Positions 21,725-31,621 are shown, counted from the first letter of the stretch. The stretch: DNA of 35,180 nt from Flavobacterium sp. YO12 (GCF_004119495.1 NZ_NRQU01000050.1:1-35180), one strand, 5' to 3'. Translations and numbers: made by a program. The notes: generated from the sequence alone by a model not told the origin.

Positions 21725-23302
21725 TTAGAAGTTCGGACCAGTAGTATCCCACCAAGTTCTAGTTCCTCCATTATCAGGACCTCCAAGTTTTGCAACACCT
21801 GTTTTAACTCCTTCTGGATTTCCATCTCTTTCACTTTGAACAAAGTTTATTCTTCTTACACCAAATTGAGTAGTAACTACACCAGCACTTTGATTATTAA
21901 GAATTGGTAACAATTTAGGATAACCTGTTCTACGGTGATCAGACCAAGCTTCTTGTCCGTCAGGGAAGTTAGCAATCCATTTTTGAGTGATGATTTTTTG
22001 AAGCTTCACTTCATTACTTGCAGTATTATCCCAAGCAACAGTAACTTTATTTACTGCTAAACCACTATTGAATGGTGCAACTGGATCTACATAGTCTTTT
22101 GCTGTATTTACATTATTTGCAGTATATTCAGCAGCGCCTCCTGTAGCAAGCTGATCAAAAGATGCAGCAATACCAGCTTTGTACAATGATTCAGCATCAC
22201 CTCCCATGTTCCAGCCTCTTAAAGCACCTTCGGCTCTTAAGAAGTAAACTTCGGCAGCATTCATCCAAACTACTTGTTTGTCATCTTTTATTACTTTTCC
22301 GAAATTTGAAAATTTCATGTGTAATGTTTTATCTCCAAGAATTCCACCTGTACGGATTCCTTTGTACTGATCAGGAAATTGTTCTGATGTTGCAAAGTAA
22401 GCTTTCATTCTAGGGTCATTATAACCTCCCATGATAGATTCCATATCTGCAGACATACGGCTGTCATTGTACTCATAAGCAGCCACTCTTAAAGGGTGTT
22501 GTGAAACATCTTTAGTTACCATAAAGGTATCAGTAGCAGCTGTCATTACACCAAATTTTTGACTCATCGCTTTTTCAGCTTCTGCTTTTGCTAATGTTGG
22601 ATTTACTTTTACAATACGCATTGCTAATCTTAAACGTAATGAATTGGCATATCTCACCCATTTTTCATAGCTTCCTGCATATGTTGAACGGTCTGTATTT
22701 ACAAAAGAGCTAGGTTCTTTTGCATCTATTCTTCTTGTTAACTCATTTACTGCAAAATCTAAGTCTTTAAACATTGCTGTATAAACGTCTTGTTGCGAAT
22801 CGTATGCAATTGTCGAATTAGTAGTTCCTAATTGAGAGTAAACAATTGGTCCCCAAGCATCGGCTACTTTATGTAAAGTTTCTACTTTAATAATTGTTGC
22901 AAGTGCATAAAACTGATCGTATTTTCCTTTAGATTCTTTTTCAACTTTCAAGAAATTTGCCATTACCAGTGAATATGCAGCTTCCCATCCTGCTCCGTTC
23001 CATTTATCAGTAAGAGCGTAAGAAAGATTATTTGCTCCATCAAAACCTGGAGCTGTTGAATAACCTCCCCAAGTATTTGCTGATAAATCAATGGCAATTT
23101 GATATCTCCAACCTGGAGTATTCACCATTACATTCTCGAACATATTTTTAAAAGGACCTAAAATATGGTTAAAGTCCTGTGTTACTTCCTCTTGAGTAAA
23201 AGCATCAGGATTACTATTAATCTCATCGAAATTATCTGTACAACCAACTAAGGCTAAAAGACCGAAACAGATTAATGATTTTTTTATATTGTTTGTTTTC
23301 AT
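21725..23302 (-). CDS. SusD/RagB-family outer membrane lipoprotein (pair 1)
   Basis: A 525-residue surface glycan-binding lipoprotein. The signal MKTNNIKKSLICFGLLALVGC has a clear lipobox (LVGC, lipidated Cys near residue 21), then the typical TDNFDEINSNPDAF opening of the SusD-like type 2 group. Helical TPR-type repeats span about 80-250 (including YALATIIKVETLHKVADAWGPIVYSQLG and RYANSLRLRLAMRI), and the C-terminus has the WSDHRRTGYPKL motif. Its stop is 106 bases before nagB and its start is 11 bases after the stop of its SusC partner, so the two are translationally linked. By context its ligand is chitin oligosaccharide or another GlcNAc polymer fragment; sequence alone cannot define this. 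Confidence 0.93.
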   Translation of the reverse strand: MKTNNIKKSLICFGLLALVGCTDNFDEINSNPDAFTQEEVTQDFNHILGPFKNMFENVMVNTPGWRYQIAIDLSANTWGGYSTAPGFDGANNLSYALTDKWNGAGWEAAYSLVMANFLKVEKESKGKYDQFYALATIIKVETLHKVADAWGPIVYSQLGTTNSTIAYDSQQDVYTAMFKDLDFAVNELTRRIDAKEPSSFVNTDRSTYAGSYEKWVRYANSLRLRLAMRIVKVNPTLAKAEAEKAMSQKFGVMTAATDTFMVTKDVSQHPLRVAAYEYNDSRMSADMESIMGGYNDPRMKAYFATSEQFPDQYKGIRTGGILGDKTLHMKFSNFGKVIKDDKQVVWMNAAEVYFLRAEGALRGWNMGGDAESLYKAGIAASFDQLATGGAAEYTANNVNTAKDYVDPVAPFNSGLAVNKVTVAWDNTASNEVKLQKIITQKWIANFPDGQEAWSDHRRTGYPKLLPILNNQSAGVVTTQFGVRRINFVQSERDGNPEGVKTGVAKLGGPDNGGTRTWWDTTGPNF

Positions 23303-23313
23303 GATATTTTAAA

Positions 23314-26300
23314 TTAGAAAGTTACATTTAAATTAAGACCAATACTTCTTGTTGATGGCAAACCATAAATATCAACTCCTTGTAAACCTTGACCTGTACT
23401 TAAAGCAATGTTTGGATCAAAAGGTGCATCTTTATAAAAGAAGAATAAATTTCTTGCGATTAATGATAAAGTTGCTGTATTAACAAATGGCAATGTTTTT
23501 TTACTGAAAGTATAGCCAAGTGAAACCTCTCTTAAACTTACGTTTGTAGCGTCATATACATACTCAGCTGTAGCTCCGTTAAGTCCGCCAACTGCTTCGT
23601 AATATTTTTGAGCATCCATTGAAGTAACTTTAGTACCATTAGGCATAACTGCATTCACAGGAACACCACCAGCATTTCTTGCATCTCCACTTCTTTTTGA
23701 TACTCCATAAAAATCATTCATAGATTCTGTAATACTCATTACATCACCTCCAAAACGTCCGTCGATTAAGAAATTAGCTGTAAAAGCACCAAACTTAAAT
23801 GTATTTGACCAACCTAACATGAAATCAGGATTTGCATTACCAACTTCACGGAACGCTCCTTCAATTGCTAAGTTTCCTTTGTCATCTAAAACAATTTCTC
23901 CTTTATCGTTTTTAACGATCCCTTTTCCTTCAATAACTCCAAATGGTCTTCCTTCTGTTAAAGCATATCTGTAGTTGATATTGTTTACAGGAGTTAAAGG
24001 AATTGTTCCTCCTAATTCTTCTGGAATTTCTTTAACCTTGTTTTTATTTTGAGAATAGTTTAATGTAGTATCCCATGAGAATTTATCTCCTGTGATGATT
24101 TTTCCAGTAAGAACAAGTTCGATACCGTGGTTTTCGATACTACCAGCGTTAATTCCGTAAAAAGTATAACCATAAGGGTTTGTACTTGGTGCAGGAACTT
24201 GGATGTATTGATTTTTAGTTTCTGAATTGTAGTAAGAAACCTCAAAACCAAATCTGTTATTAAACATTCTCCATTCTGTACCAAATTCGTATTCTGATTT
24301 CAACTCAGGTTTTAAAGATTCACCTGGTCTTGGCCCTACTGTTGGAGGAATAATAATACCACCTTGAACAGTTGATTTTGGAGAAGTTACAAAAGCCGAA
24401 ACGTCGTTTCCTACTTCTGCATAAGTTCCTCTCACTTTTCCAAAGTTAATCCACTCTGGCAAAGTTGTCATTTCACTAATAAGAGCAGTCACACCCACAG
24501 ATGGGTAAAAGTATGATGGAGTATCTGTATTTACTAAAGTAGAAGACCAGTCATTACGTCCTGTAACATCTAAATACAACATGTTTTTGTAACCAAAAGT
24601 AGCAGAAGCAAATATAGATTGAACTTCTCTAGCAGAACCTGTAGCTTGAAGATTTAAGTTATCTACACCTTTGTTACTTCCAAAATTTCCTAATGTAAAT
24701 AAGTTAGCATTAATAAGCCCTGGAGTGATACCAGAATCTAAAGTAGTTGAATGATTTGCTAAAGTATTATTGATACTAGCACCTACTATAGCATTAAAGC
24801 TGAAATTCTCGTTGAAATTAGTATTGATTTTAGCAATTAAATCTCCATAACGTTGTGTACTTAATGTACCTACATTAATATATCTACCATTGTATCCAGA
24901 CAAAGAATTGTTTGTCGTAGCATAAATTCTCTTATCAAAATCATTTTCGATTCTGTTATAACTGTATCTTGCACCAATGCTCAACCAGTTGTTTGCTTTA
25001 TAATCTAAAGCGATGTTTCCGTTAAAGAAATTATCTTTATCAACAGATTTGTTTCTATTGATTAACCAATAAGGGTTTTGAACGTAGATGTCTGCATCCA
25101 ATGGTGTGTAGAAATTTTGCCCGTAAAGGTTTCTAGAAGGAATAAATGATTCAAAATTATCTTTGTAGAAATTGAAGTCATTTGCTCTTTGAAACAAGTA
25201 AACACCTGTAAGAGGATTTGAATAAAGTCCGTTTACCGGTCTGTTATCAATAGTTTGGCTTGTATATTTTGCATCGGCAGAAACAGTTAATTTATTGTTG
25301 AAAAATTTAGCTGTTTGACGGATTCCAAAATTGTTTTTCTTTAATCCATTACCTTCAATAATACCTGAAGAAGAAGTGTTAGCATAAGATAAAGTTGTAG
25401 AAGCAATATCTGATCCTGTTGTAAATGAAGCAGAAGTAATTTGCGTAACTCCAGTATTGAAAAAATCTTTTACAAAATCATTTGAAGCTACTTTTCCTCC
25501 CCAAGATTTTTGTGCATTTAAAGTTCCATATTCATTTTGGAATTCTGGCAAAGAATGTACAGATTCAAAAGTAGTAACAGAAGAAATTGCTAAGTTTCCT
25601 TTGTTTTCTTTATTTTTCTTAGAAGAAAGCAAAATAACACCATTTGCTCCTTGAGATCCGTATAATACAGATGCTGCTGCACCTTTAAGTACGGTCATTC
25701 CTTCATAATCATCAGGGTTAATTAAAGAAACTGTATCTCCCCCGTCACGGTTACCTCCTGCAGTACTACCAAATGAATCATTTGGCTGATTTGAACTACC
25801 ATTATACAAAGGAATACCATCAATTACGTAAAGCGGCTGGCTGTTTAATATAGAAGAGTTACCACGAATAACTACTTTTGTAGATCCTCCAGTACCTGCA
25901 GAACTTTTTGTTACTGCAACACCGGCAACTTTACCTGCAATTGTATTAATAACGTTGGCATCTTTTACACGAGTCAACTCTTCGCCTTTAAGTTCTTGAG
26001 CTGCGTAAGTAAGAGATTTTCTAGTTTTCTTAAGACCTAATGAAGTAACAACTACTTCGTTTAACGCATTTGATGCTGCTGGTACCATTTTAACATTAAT
26101 TGTAGTAGCATCACCTACAACTATCGATTGTGTTTCAAGACCTACATAAGTAAAAACTAAAGTTTGTCCTTTTGTAACTTCAATAGTGTACAATCCGTCA
26201 AAATCGGTAGTAGAACCTTTTTGACCTCCTTGCACAGCAACAGATGCACCCGGCAACGGCATCCCATCAGAATCTGTAATCACACCTTTAACATTTTTTA

Positions 26301-26361
26301 CCTGAGCAAGCGAAACTTGCGCCGTAAAAACAATCATAAAGATTAAGAAAATTTTTTTCAT
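23314..26361 (-). CDS. SusC/RagA-family TonB-dependent outer membrane transporter (pair 1)
   Basis: A 1015-residue TonB-dependent glycan channel. Signal peptide MKKIFLIFMIVFTAQVSLAQ is followed by a carboxypeptidase-D regulatory-like domain (about 22-100, VKGVITDSDGMPLPGASVAV), a short TonB-box-like stretch (ALNEVVVTSLG), the plug (about 115-230, SAGTGGSTKVVIRGNSS, YVIDGIPLYNG, VLKGAAASVLYGSQGANGVI) and a 22-strand barrel ending in SIGLNLNVTF with terminal Phe. It is the first gene of the susCD-nagB-GH20 unit, driven from a promoter region at 26408-26495 that is a near-copy of that of the second SusC. Length is normal and no frame disruption was seen. Confidence 0.94.
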   Translation of the reverse strand: MKKIFLIFMIVFTAQVSLAQVKNVKGVITDSDGMPLPGASVAVQGGQKGSTTDFDGLYTIEVTKGQTLVFTYVGLETQSIVVGDATTINVKMVPAASNALNEVVVTSLGLKKTRKSLTYAAQELKGEELTRVKDANVINTIAGKVAGVAVTKSSAGTGGSTKVVIRGNSSILNSQPLYVIDGIPLYNGSSNQPNDSFGSTAGGNRDGGDTVSLINPDDYEGMTVLKGAAASVLYGSQGANGVILLSSKKNKENKGNLAISSVTTFESVHSLPEFQNEYGTLNAQKSWGGKVASNDFVKDFFNTGVTQITSASFTTGSDIASTTLSYANTSSSGIIEGNGLKKNNFGIRQTAKFFNNKLTVSADAKYTSQTIDNRPVNGLYSNPLTGVYLFQRANDFNFYKDNFESFIPSRNLYGQNFYTPLDADIYVQNPYWLINRNKSVDKDNFFNGNIALDYKANNWLSIGARYSYNRIENDFDKRIYATTNNSLSGYNGRYINVGTLSTQRYGDLIAKINTNFNENFSFNAIVGASINNTLANHSTTLDSGITPGLINANLFTLGNFGSNKGVDNLNLQATGSAREVQSIFASATFGYKNMLYLDVTGRNDWSSTLVNTDTPSYFYPSVGVTALISEMTTLPEWINFGKVRGTYAEVGNDVSAFVTSPKSTVQGGIIIPPTVGPRPGESLKPELKSEYEFGTEWRMFNNRFGFEVSYYNSETKNQYIQVPAPSTNPYGYTFYGINAGSIENHGIELVLTGKIITGDKFSWDTTLNYSQNKNKVKEIPEELGGTIPLTPVNNINYRYALTEGRPFGVIEGKGIVKNDKGEIVLDDKGNLAIEGAFREVGNANPDFMLGWSNTFKFGAFTANFLIDGRFGGDVMSITESMNDFYGVSKRSGDARNAGGVPVNAVMPNGTKVTSMDAQKYYEAVGGLNGATAEYVYDATNVSLREVSLGYTFSKKTLPFVNTATLSLIARNLFFFYKDAPFDPNIALSTGQGLQGVDIYGLPSTRSIGLNLNVTF

Positions 26362-26407
26362 GTTTATTTATTTTGTTAGTTATGATGTAAAATTATTCTT
26401 AAGGGAT

Positions 26408-26433
26408 TGTTAAAAAAAATATATTATACAAAC
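26408..26433 (-). promoter_or_regulatory. Promoter block of susC pair 1 (26-bp sequence shared with susC pair 2)
   Basis: All 26 bases are identical to 31537-31562. The block is AT-rich (TGTTAAAAAAAATATATTAT then ACAAAC on the plus strand) and contains, on the minus strand, TTTGTATAATATATTTT, a plausible -7 region, with further TTTG words upstream. It is 46 bases before the susC start. Confidence 0.65.
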
Positions 26434-26476
26434 TGCCTGAAATTTTAAACAAACGACATAAATCGATCAATAATCC

Positions 26477-26495
26477 GTTGCACGAAAACGTTTTC
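26477..26495 (-). promoter_or_regulatory. Candidate operator of susC pair 1 (GAAAACGTTTTC palindrome plus TTCGTGCAAC)
   Basis: The plus strand reads GTTGCACGAAAACGTTTTC. Its 12-bp core (26484-26495) is a perfect palindrome with central CG. ACGAAAACGTT (26482-26492) recurs at 31611-31621, exactly the same distance (48 intervening bases) from the shared 26-bp block. Confidence 0.6.
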
Positions 26496-26663
26496 CTATC
26501 TATAAAATGCAGTTTTTACCGCATTTACGGAGATTTTATTCAACAATAGGTTAGTTTTATTAAAAATCATCTAACAAATCACAAATATTTGAAAATCTGT
26601 TATTTAAGATAAAAACTATCAAATTCTTTTAAATACTATTAAAAAAAAGAAGTAATTAAATGT

Positions 26664-26739
26664 TAAAAAAAAATGCCTAATAAAATGTTATCATAATTTT
26701 AATTTCTAAGATTTAATTACAATAACACCTTATTAGGCA
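26664..26739 (-). terminator. Long-hairpin terminator after susD pair 2
   Basis: Arms TGCCTAATAA (26674-26683) and TTATTAGGCA (26730-26739) pair, then after a 2x2 internal loop TGTTAT pairs with ATAACA. On the minus strand the hairpin is followed by nine T. It lies 23 bases after the susD2 stop (26763) and upstream of the susC1 promoter, so it separates the two susCD transcripts. The rest of 26362-26762 is the susC1 promoter region. Confidence 0.75.
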
Positions 26740-26762
26740 AAACTTTATGCAGGAATTTCTAT

Positions 26763-28286
26763 TTAATTAGCATCCCACCAAACTTTATTCAACCAGTCAT
26801 TTTTTCCTCCCATTCTAGCTAGTGCATCTAAATAATTTGTTTCATTCTTCTGCATTTCATCATTTGGATAATATAAACGTGTTGGTGTAACTCCATTTGT
26901 CTCAGAATCTGGATTTGTGATAGGAACTAATTTTGGAAATCCAGTTCTTCTCCAATTTGAATAAGCTTCAATACTATTAAAAATATATGTTATCCAAAGC
27001 TGAGTTGCAATTTGTTCTTTTTCCTTTCCTGCAACTAATGGTTTTGCATTTAGGTAAGTATCAATTTTAGATTGACCAGCCGGCAGCGCTCCATAAATTT
27101 CTAATTGCTTAATACCTGCTTCAACTCCTTTTTTATAGTAATCCGCTGCAGAACCAGAAACCCAGCCTCTAAAAGCAGCTTCAGCCAGTAACAATTGTGT
27201 TTCTGAATAACTAACATGTAAAAAAGGTGTCGTTTTTTTCTTGAAATAATCTTGAATTCCTGATGTTGCATCAGTTCCACCCGGAGCTTGATATTGGTAC
27301 AAACCTGGTTTTACTCCTTCATATAAATTTTCACCTGGCCCAATTGGTGCGCCTTGCTTAACGCTGCTGGTTTTTTTAGGAGTTGCAAGCATTGTTAATC
27401 TAGGATCTCCATTATCTCTAAGATAATCTATAACCAAAGTTGTAAAGTGATCTCCATTTTCATTTCCCACAAAAGCATAAGCAAGTCCATTACCTCTAAA
27501 ATCAATAGATGCTGGATCATCATTAAAACTTGCATCTAAATGACGCATGATACAATTATCTTCATTGCTGGCAAAAACTCCGTTTTGCAAAGCCGCTTTA
27601 ACTTGTTTTTCAGCTTCAACTGGTTTTATCTCAGAAATCCTCATTCCTAGACGCAAACGTAATGTGTTTGCCAGTTTTTTCCATTTTAGAACATCACCAT
27701 TATAAAATAAATCACCTTTTATGCTTCCGCCGCCAACTTTTAATTGATTATAAGCTTCATCTAATTCTTTAAAAAATGACATATAAATGTCTTCTTGTTT
27801 ATCATATTTAGGTGTTACAATTCCTTTTGAGAAACCCAGTCCAGCTTCTGAATAAGGAATATCACCATAAATATCAGTCATACGCTGTGCTACCATTACT
27901 TTCATAATCTTACCAACAGCATTCATATTTGCAGCCGCAGGATCATCTTTTGTTTTTTCAAGAATATCTACGACATTCTTTAATTCATTAGAATATCCAT
28001 TTCTCCATAAAGCCGTAGCATATCCGTCATCTTTATTGAATCTGCTTCCAAATGTAGTTACGTTCCATGCACCAGAATAATGCTGTACAAAACCACCAGA
28101 ATAAATTAAGTTGGTTCTCCATTGATAAAACCCATCTCCGGACATACACAATTGTGTAAACGTAAGTTGTCCAGCTGGATTTGCAGTCAACGCCACAGGA
28201 TCTTTCTCCAGCGCGTCAAAATTCTCCGTACAGCCTACTGCAGTAAACAATGCAAGTATGGCTATTATTATTTGTTTGAATTTCAT
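26763..28286 (-). CDS. SusD/RagB-family outer membrane lipoprotein (pair 2)
   Basis: A 507-residue surface lipoprotein. Signal MKFKQIIIAILALFTAVGC has a lipobox (AVGC, Cys at residue 19), then TENFDALEKDPVALT, the same N-terminal pattern as the SusD of pair 1 (CTxNFDxxxxxP), so both belong to the SusD-like type 2 group. TPR helices include KIMKVMVAQRMTDIYGDIPYSEAG and KLANTLRLRLGMRI, and the C-terminus has YSNWRRTGFPKLVPI, parallel to WSDHRRTGYPKL in pair 1. It starts 12 bases after the stop of its SusC partner and is followed by a strong long-hairpin terminator. Probable ligand is a GlcNAc-containing oligosaccharide different in length or type from that of pair 1. Confidence 0.93.
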   Translation of the reverse strand: MKFKQIIIAILALFTAVGCTENFDALEKDPVALTANPAGQLTFTQLCMSGDGFYQWRTNLIYSGGFVQHYSGAWNVTTFGSRFNKDDGYATALWRNGYSNELKNVVDILEKTKDDPAAANMNAVGKIMKVMVAQRMTDIYGDIPYSEAGLGFSKGIVTPKYDKQEDIYMSFFKELDEAYNQLKVGGGSIKGDLFYNGDVLKWKKLANTLRLRLGMRISEIKPVEAEKQVKAALQNGVFASNEDNCIMRHLDASFNDDPASIDFRGNGLAYAFVGNENGDHFTTLVIDYLRDNGDPRLTMLATPKKTSSVKQGAPIGPGENLYEGVKPGLYQYQAPGGTDATSGIQDYFKKKTTPFLHVSYSETQLLLAEAAFRGWVSGSAADYYKKGVEAGIKQLEIYGALPAGQSKIDTYLNAKPLVAGKEKEQIATQLWITYIFNSIEAYSNWRRTGFPKLVPITNPDSETNGVTPTRLYYPNDEMQKNETNYLDALARMGGKNDWLNKVWWDAN

Positions 28287-28298
28287 AATATCTTTTTT

Positions 28299-31200
28299 TT
28301 AGAATGCAATTTTAATATTAAAACCATACGACTGTCTAAATGGTAATGAACCATACTCAAAACCTTGTCCATTTCCAGATGTATACATAGACTCTGGATC
28401 AACATTTGGAAGATCTTTATTAAAAGTCAATAAGTTTCTTGCAAATGCCGAAACATAAATTGAGTTAATTTTAGCACCCGCAAAAACACTTTTTGGTATT
28501 TGATAACCTAAACTAACCTCTCTTAATTTTACATACGAAGCATCGTAAACAAATGGAGCCGGCGTGTTATTAAATACTGTATTCCAATAATCCTGAGGAT
28601 TTACAGGTTTTGTATTTTTTTCATACTTCGGATTGGCTGTAGTTCCAACATTTACAACACCCTCAGCAACATATCCTCCTGTAGGAATCCACGTTGCTTG
28701 ACTAAAATTAGGATCACTCGCAATTGCTTGAGCTCTCGCTTGATTATAAGCATCTCTACCATCAGTAGTAACATCCAAAAGTCCTTTTTGAGCTGCAACA
28801 GAATTAGTCATAGAATACACATCCATTCCAAACTTCATATCGATTAAAAATTGAAGCGTTATTCCTTTATAGCTAAATCTATTTGTTAAACCTGCAGCCC
28901 AATCTGGAAGCCCTTTTCCTAATGCTACTTTTTCATCTGTAAATAATGGCAGACCATTTGCTCCAACAACTTTTTCACCTGCATCATTTCTTAAAAAATC
29001 TCTTCCCATAATTGTTCCGTACTTACCTCCAACTTCTCCAACAATAGAAGCTCCTGCCCAGCGTGCTTCAGAAATGGTGTACGTTTGAATATCTGGATGT
29101 AAAGAAAGAATTGAGTTTTTGTTTTTTGAGAAATTCAAATCAATTCCCCATTCAAAATCTTTAGTTCTAATAGGTGTACCAGACAAAAAGATTTCAATAC
29201 CTTCGTTACGCAATTCTCCAGCATTAACCGAAATAAATTCATATCCAGATGTTGCAGATGAAGGAAGATCCAGAGTTTGATCAGAAGTATCTTCACGATA
29301 AACAGTAATATCGGCTCTTAATCTATTTTTAAAGAAAGAAGTTTCAAGTCCAAACTCTACTCCTGTTTTAGATTGGTAAGTCAAATTAGGATTTGGCGCC
29401 GCACTATTTTTAATATTAACCACACTCTGACCATTGTAAGATGCAAACGTGGTATAGTTTAGTGCATTTTTATAAGCGCCTGGAGCATTAGAAACTCTCG
29501 CCCAAGAAGCTCTAAATTTTCCATAATTAAAAACTTCATTTTTAAAATCAAAAGCATCAGAGAATACAAAACCTAGCGAAGCCGCAGGATAAAAAGCATC
29601 TTTATTAATTACACTGAACCAGTCATTTCTTCCTGTAAATTCCGCATATAAATATCCTTTGTAATCAAACTTTGCTGAACCATAAACTGAGTTTGTTCTG
29701 GTTCTGGTTTCAACGGGAGCATTTTCTGTTTGATTCACAAAATTACTAATGTATTCAGTTCCCGGTTCTATAATTTTTGTTCCAAATCTAGAATTTTGAT
29801 CTCTTCTAAAATCTCTTCTTCCAGCTCCTAAAATTCCTGAGAAAGTAAAATCTTCAGCTAATTTTATATCACTAAAAGTTGCGATTAAGTCAGTATTCAT
29901 CTCTGACACATTTATATTATTTAAACCAAGATAACCTTCATCTCTTCCCGGCCATGTACTTCCTGCAGCCATAAAATCTTTAGCACTAAAAGCGTAAGTA
30001 TCTAAACCAGATCTCAACGTTAATGCTGCCCATCTTTTTAACTGATAAGTTCCAGATACATTACCAATAAAACGATTTTTCTTAGATGAATTATGATTCT
30101 CGTCTATTGTAAAATATGGGTTTAATTGATAAATATTAGTATTCCATTCGTATATCTTACCTGTTTCTGGATCCTTATAATTCTTTAACCAAGCTTGATC
30201 AATATTTGGAGCCAATCCGCTTAATGAATAACCAATATTATTTGGAGAATCTCCTAAACCAGGTCTGTTTTCAGTATTTTCAGCAATATAATTTACGTTA
30301 GCATCCAGCGTAAATTTCTCCGATTTTAAAGTTGCATTTAAACTTGCATCATTTCGTTCTAAACCAGATCCCGGAATTACGTCATCGTTGTTTAAATTAT
30401 TATATCCAAAACGTACATAAGCATTATCACTACCTGCCGATAATGCGATTCCATTTGTAGTTGTAAATCCTGTTCTAAAAAAATCTTGAATATTATTATC
30501 GACTTTAGCATAAGGTCGTGTAGAACCGTCAAATATTTTTACTTGCGCTCCCACAGATTGAGAGAACTTTGGTCCCCAAGCGCTGGTAGTGTAATTGTAA
30601 AGTTCAGAAGGACCTCTGCTAGGGTCTGGCAACGCACCATTTGCACCAGTTCCATACTCACTTTGAAAATCCGAATACTTAGCATTTACACGATCAAAAC
30701 TTACACCGCTTGTCAATTCAACTTGAAGCTTTCCTTTGCTTCCTTTTTTAGTTGTAATTAAAATTACTCCATTCAAAGCTCTTGAACCGTACAATGCCGC
30801 AGCTGCTGCACCTTTCAATACTGTTAAGCTTTCAATGTTGTTAGGATTAATTCCTGAAATTCCATCTCCATTATCACGTCCATCAAACCATCTGCTAGCT
30901 GCAGCATTATCATTTGATAAACCAGAATTATCAATAGGAACTCCATCTACAATATAAAGCGGCTGGTTACTTTCGCTTATACTTGAAATACCTCTAATAA
31001 TAACTCTCGTACTACCCGCAATTCCCGTTGATGGTATTGACACGTCTACACCGGCAACTCTTCCTGATAAAGCTGAAGTTACATTTGTTGTAATCGCTTT
31101 ATTTAATTGATCACCTTTTACATCTTGAACGGCATAACCCAGTTCTTTCTTTTGTCTTTTAATCCCAAGTGCCGTAACAACAACTTCATTTAAATTTTGC

Positions 31201-31496
31201 GCATCTTCTTTAAGCACAACATTAATTGTAGGCGAAGAAGTCACCGTTACTGTTTGGGTTTTAATACCAATATACGAAAACGCAAGAACATCTCCCGCAG
31301 ATGCTTGAATCGTATACTTTCCGTCATAATCACTTTGGGTAGCCGTTTTTGTACCTTGAATAATAATACTTACTCCAGGCAGCGGCAATCCATTTTGATC
31401 GCTTACCAAACCTTTGATCGTTTTTACTTGTGCAAATGACATTTGCGAAGTAAAGATAATCGCAAGGATTAACATAATTTGTTTCATTTTTATCAT
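28299..31496 (-). CDS. SusC/RagA-family TonB-dependent outer membrane transporter (pair 2)
   Basis: A 1065-residue TonB-dependent channel. The signal is MKQIMLILAIIFTSQMSFAQ, and the annotated start at 31496 adds MIK before it; 31487 is the alternative. A carboxypeptidase-D regulatory-like domain (IKGLVSDQNGLPLPGVSIII) leads to a TonB-box-like NLNEVVVTALG stretch, a plug (STGIAGSTRVIIRGISS, YIVDGVPIDN, VLKGAAAAALYGSRALNGVI) and a 22-strand barrel ending SYGFNIKIAF. The plug phrases closely match pair 1, so the pairs look like an ancient duplication with diverged barrels. The gene is divergent from the histidine-kinase gene, with a shared 209-base regulatory gap. Confidence 0.94.
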   Translation of the reverse strand: MIKMKQIMLILAIIFTSQMSFAQVKTIKGLVSDQNGLPLPGVSIIIQGTKTATQSDYDGKYTIQASAGDVLAFSYIGIKTQTVTVTSSPTINVVLKEDAQNLNEVVVTALGIKRQKKELGYAVQDVKGDQLNKAITTNVTSALSGRVAGVDVSIPSTGIAGSTRVIIRGISSISESNQPLYIVDGVPIDNSGLSNDNAAASRWFDGRDNGDGISGINPNNIESLTVLKGAAAAALYGSRALNGVILITTKKGSKGKLQVELTSGVSFDRVNAKYSDFQSEYGTGANGALPDPSRGPSELYNYTTSAWGPKFSQSVGAQVKIFDGSTRPYAKVDNNIQDFFRTGFTTTNGIALSAGSDNAYVRFGYNNLNNDDVIPGSGLERNDASLNATLKSEKFTLDANVNYIAENTENRPGLGDSPNNIGYSLSGLAPNIDQAWLKNYKDPETGKIYEWNTNIYQLNPYFTIDENHNSSKKNRFIGNVSGTYQLKRWAALTLRSGLDTYAFSAKDFMAAGSTWPGRDEGYLGLNNINVSEMNTDLIATFSDIKLAEDFTFSGILGAGRRDFRRDQNSRFGTKIIEPGTEYISNFVNQTENAPVETRTRTNSVYGSAKFDYKGYLYAEFTGRNDWFSVINKDAFYPAASLGFVFSDAFDFKNEVFNYGKFRASWARVSNAPGAYKNALNYTTFASYNGQSVVNIKNSAAPNPNLTYQSKTGVEFGLETSFFKNRLRADITVYREDTSDQTLDLPSSATSGYEFISVNAGELRNEGIEIFLSGTPIRTKDFEWGIDLNFSKNKNSILSLHPDIQTYTISEARWAGASIVGEVGGKYGTIMGRDFLRNDAGEKVVGANGLPLFTDEKVALGKGLPDWAAGLTNRFSYKGITLQFLIDMKFGMDVYSMTNSVAAQKGLLDVTTDGRDAYNQARAQAIASDPNFSQATWIPTGGYVAEGVVNVGTTANPKYEKNTKPVNPQDYWNTVFNNTPAPFVYDASYVKLREVSLGYQIPKSVFAGAKINSIYVSAFARNLLTFNKDLPNVDPESMYTSGNGQGFEYGSLPFRQSYGFNIKIAF

Positions 31497-31536
31497 GGTT
31501 TTGATTAGTTAAGCGATAAAAATATTGTTAAGGCAC

Positions 31537-31562
31537 TGTTAAAAAAAATATATTATACAAAC
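31537..31562 (-). promoter_or_regulatory. Promoter block of susC pair 2 (26-bp sequence shared with susC pair 1)
   Basis: Identical over 26 bases to 26408-26433. It lies 40 bases before the susC2 start and 48 bases from the ACGAAAACGTT motif. Confidence 0.65.
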
Positions 31563-31605
31563 AGTACAGTTTTTTAAACAAACAACACGAAACATTCAAC
31601 ATTAT

Positions 31606-31621
31606 GTTTTACGAAAACGTT
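31606..31621 (-). promoter_or_regulatory. Candidate operator of susC pair 2
   Basis: The plus strand reads GTTTTACGAAAACGTT. It shares the 11-mer ACGAAAACGTT with the susC1 site (26482-26492), and beyond it both have an AAAT(G/A)CAG word and a T-rich stretch then (C/A)(G/A)CATTTA in register. It lies in the divergent gap and so could also affect the histidine-kinase gene. Confidence 0.55.
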
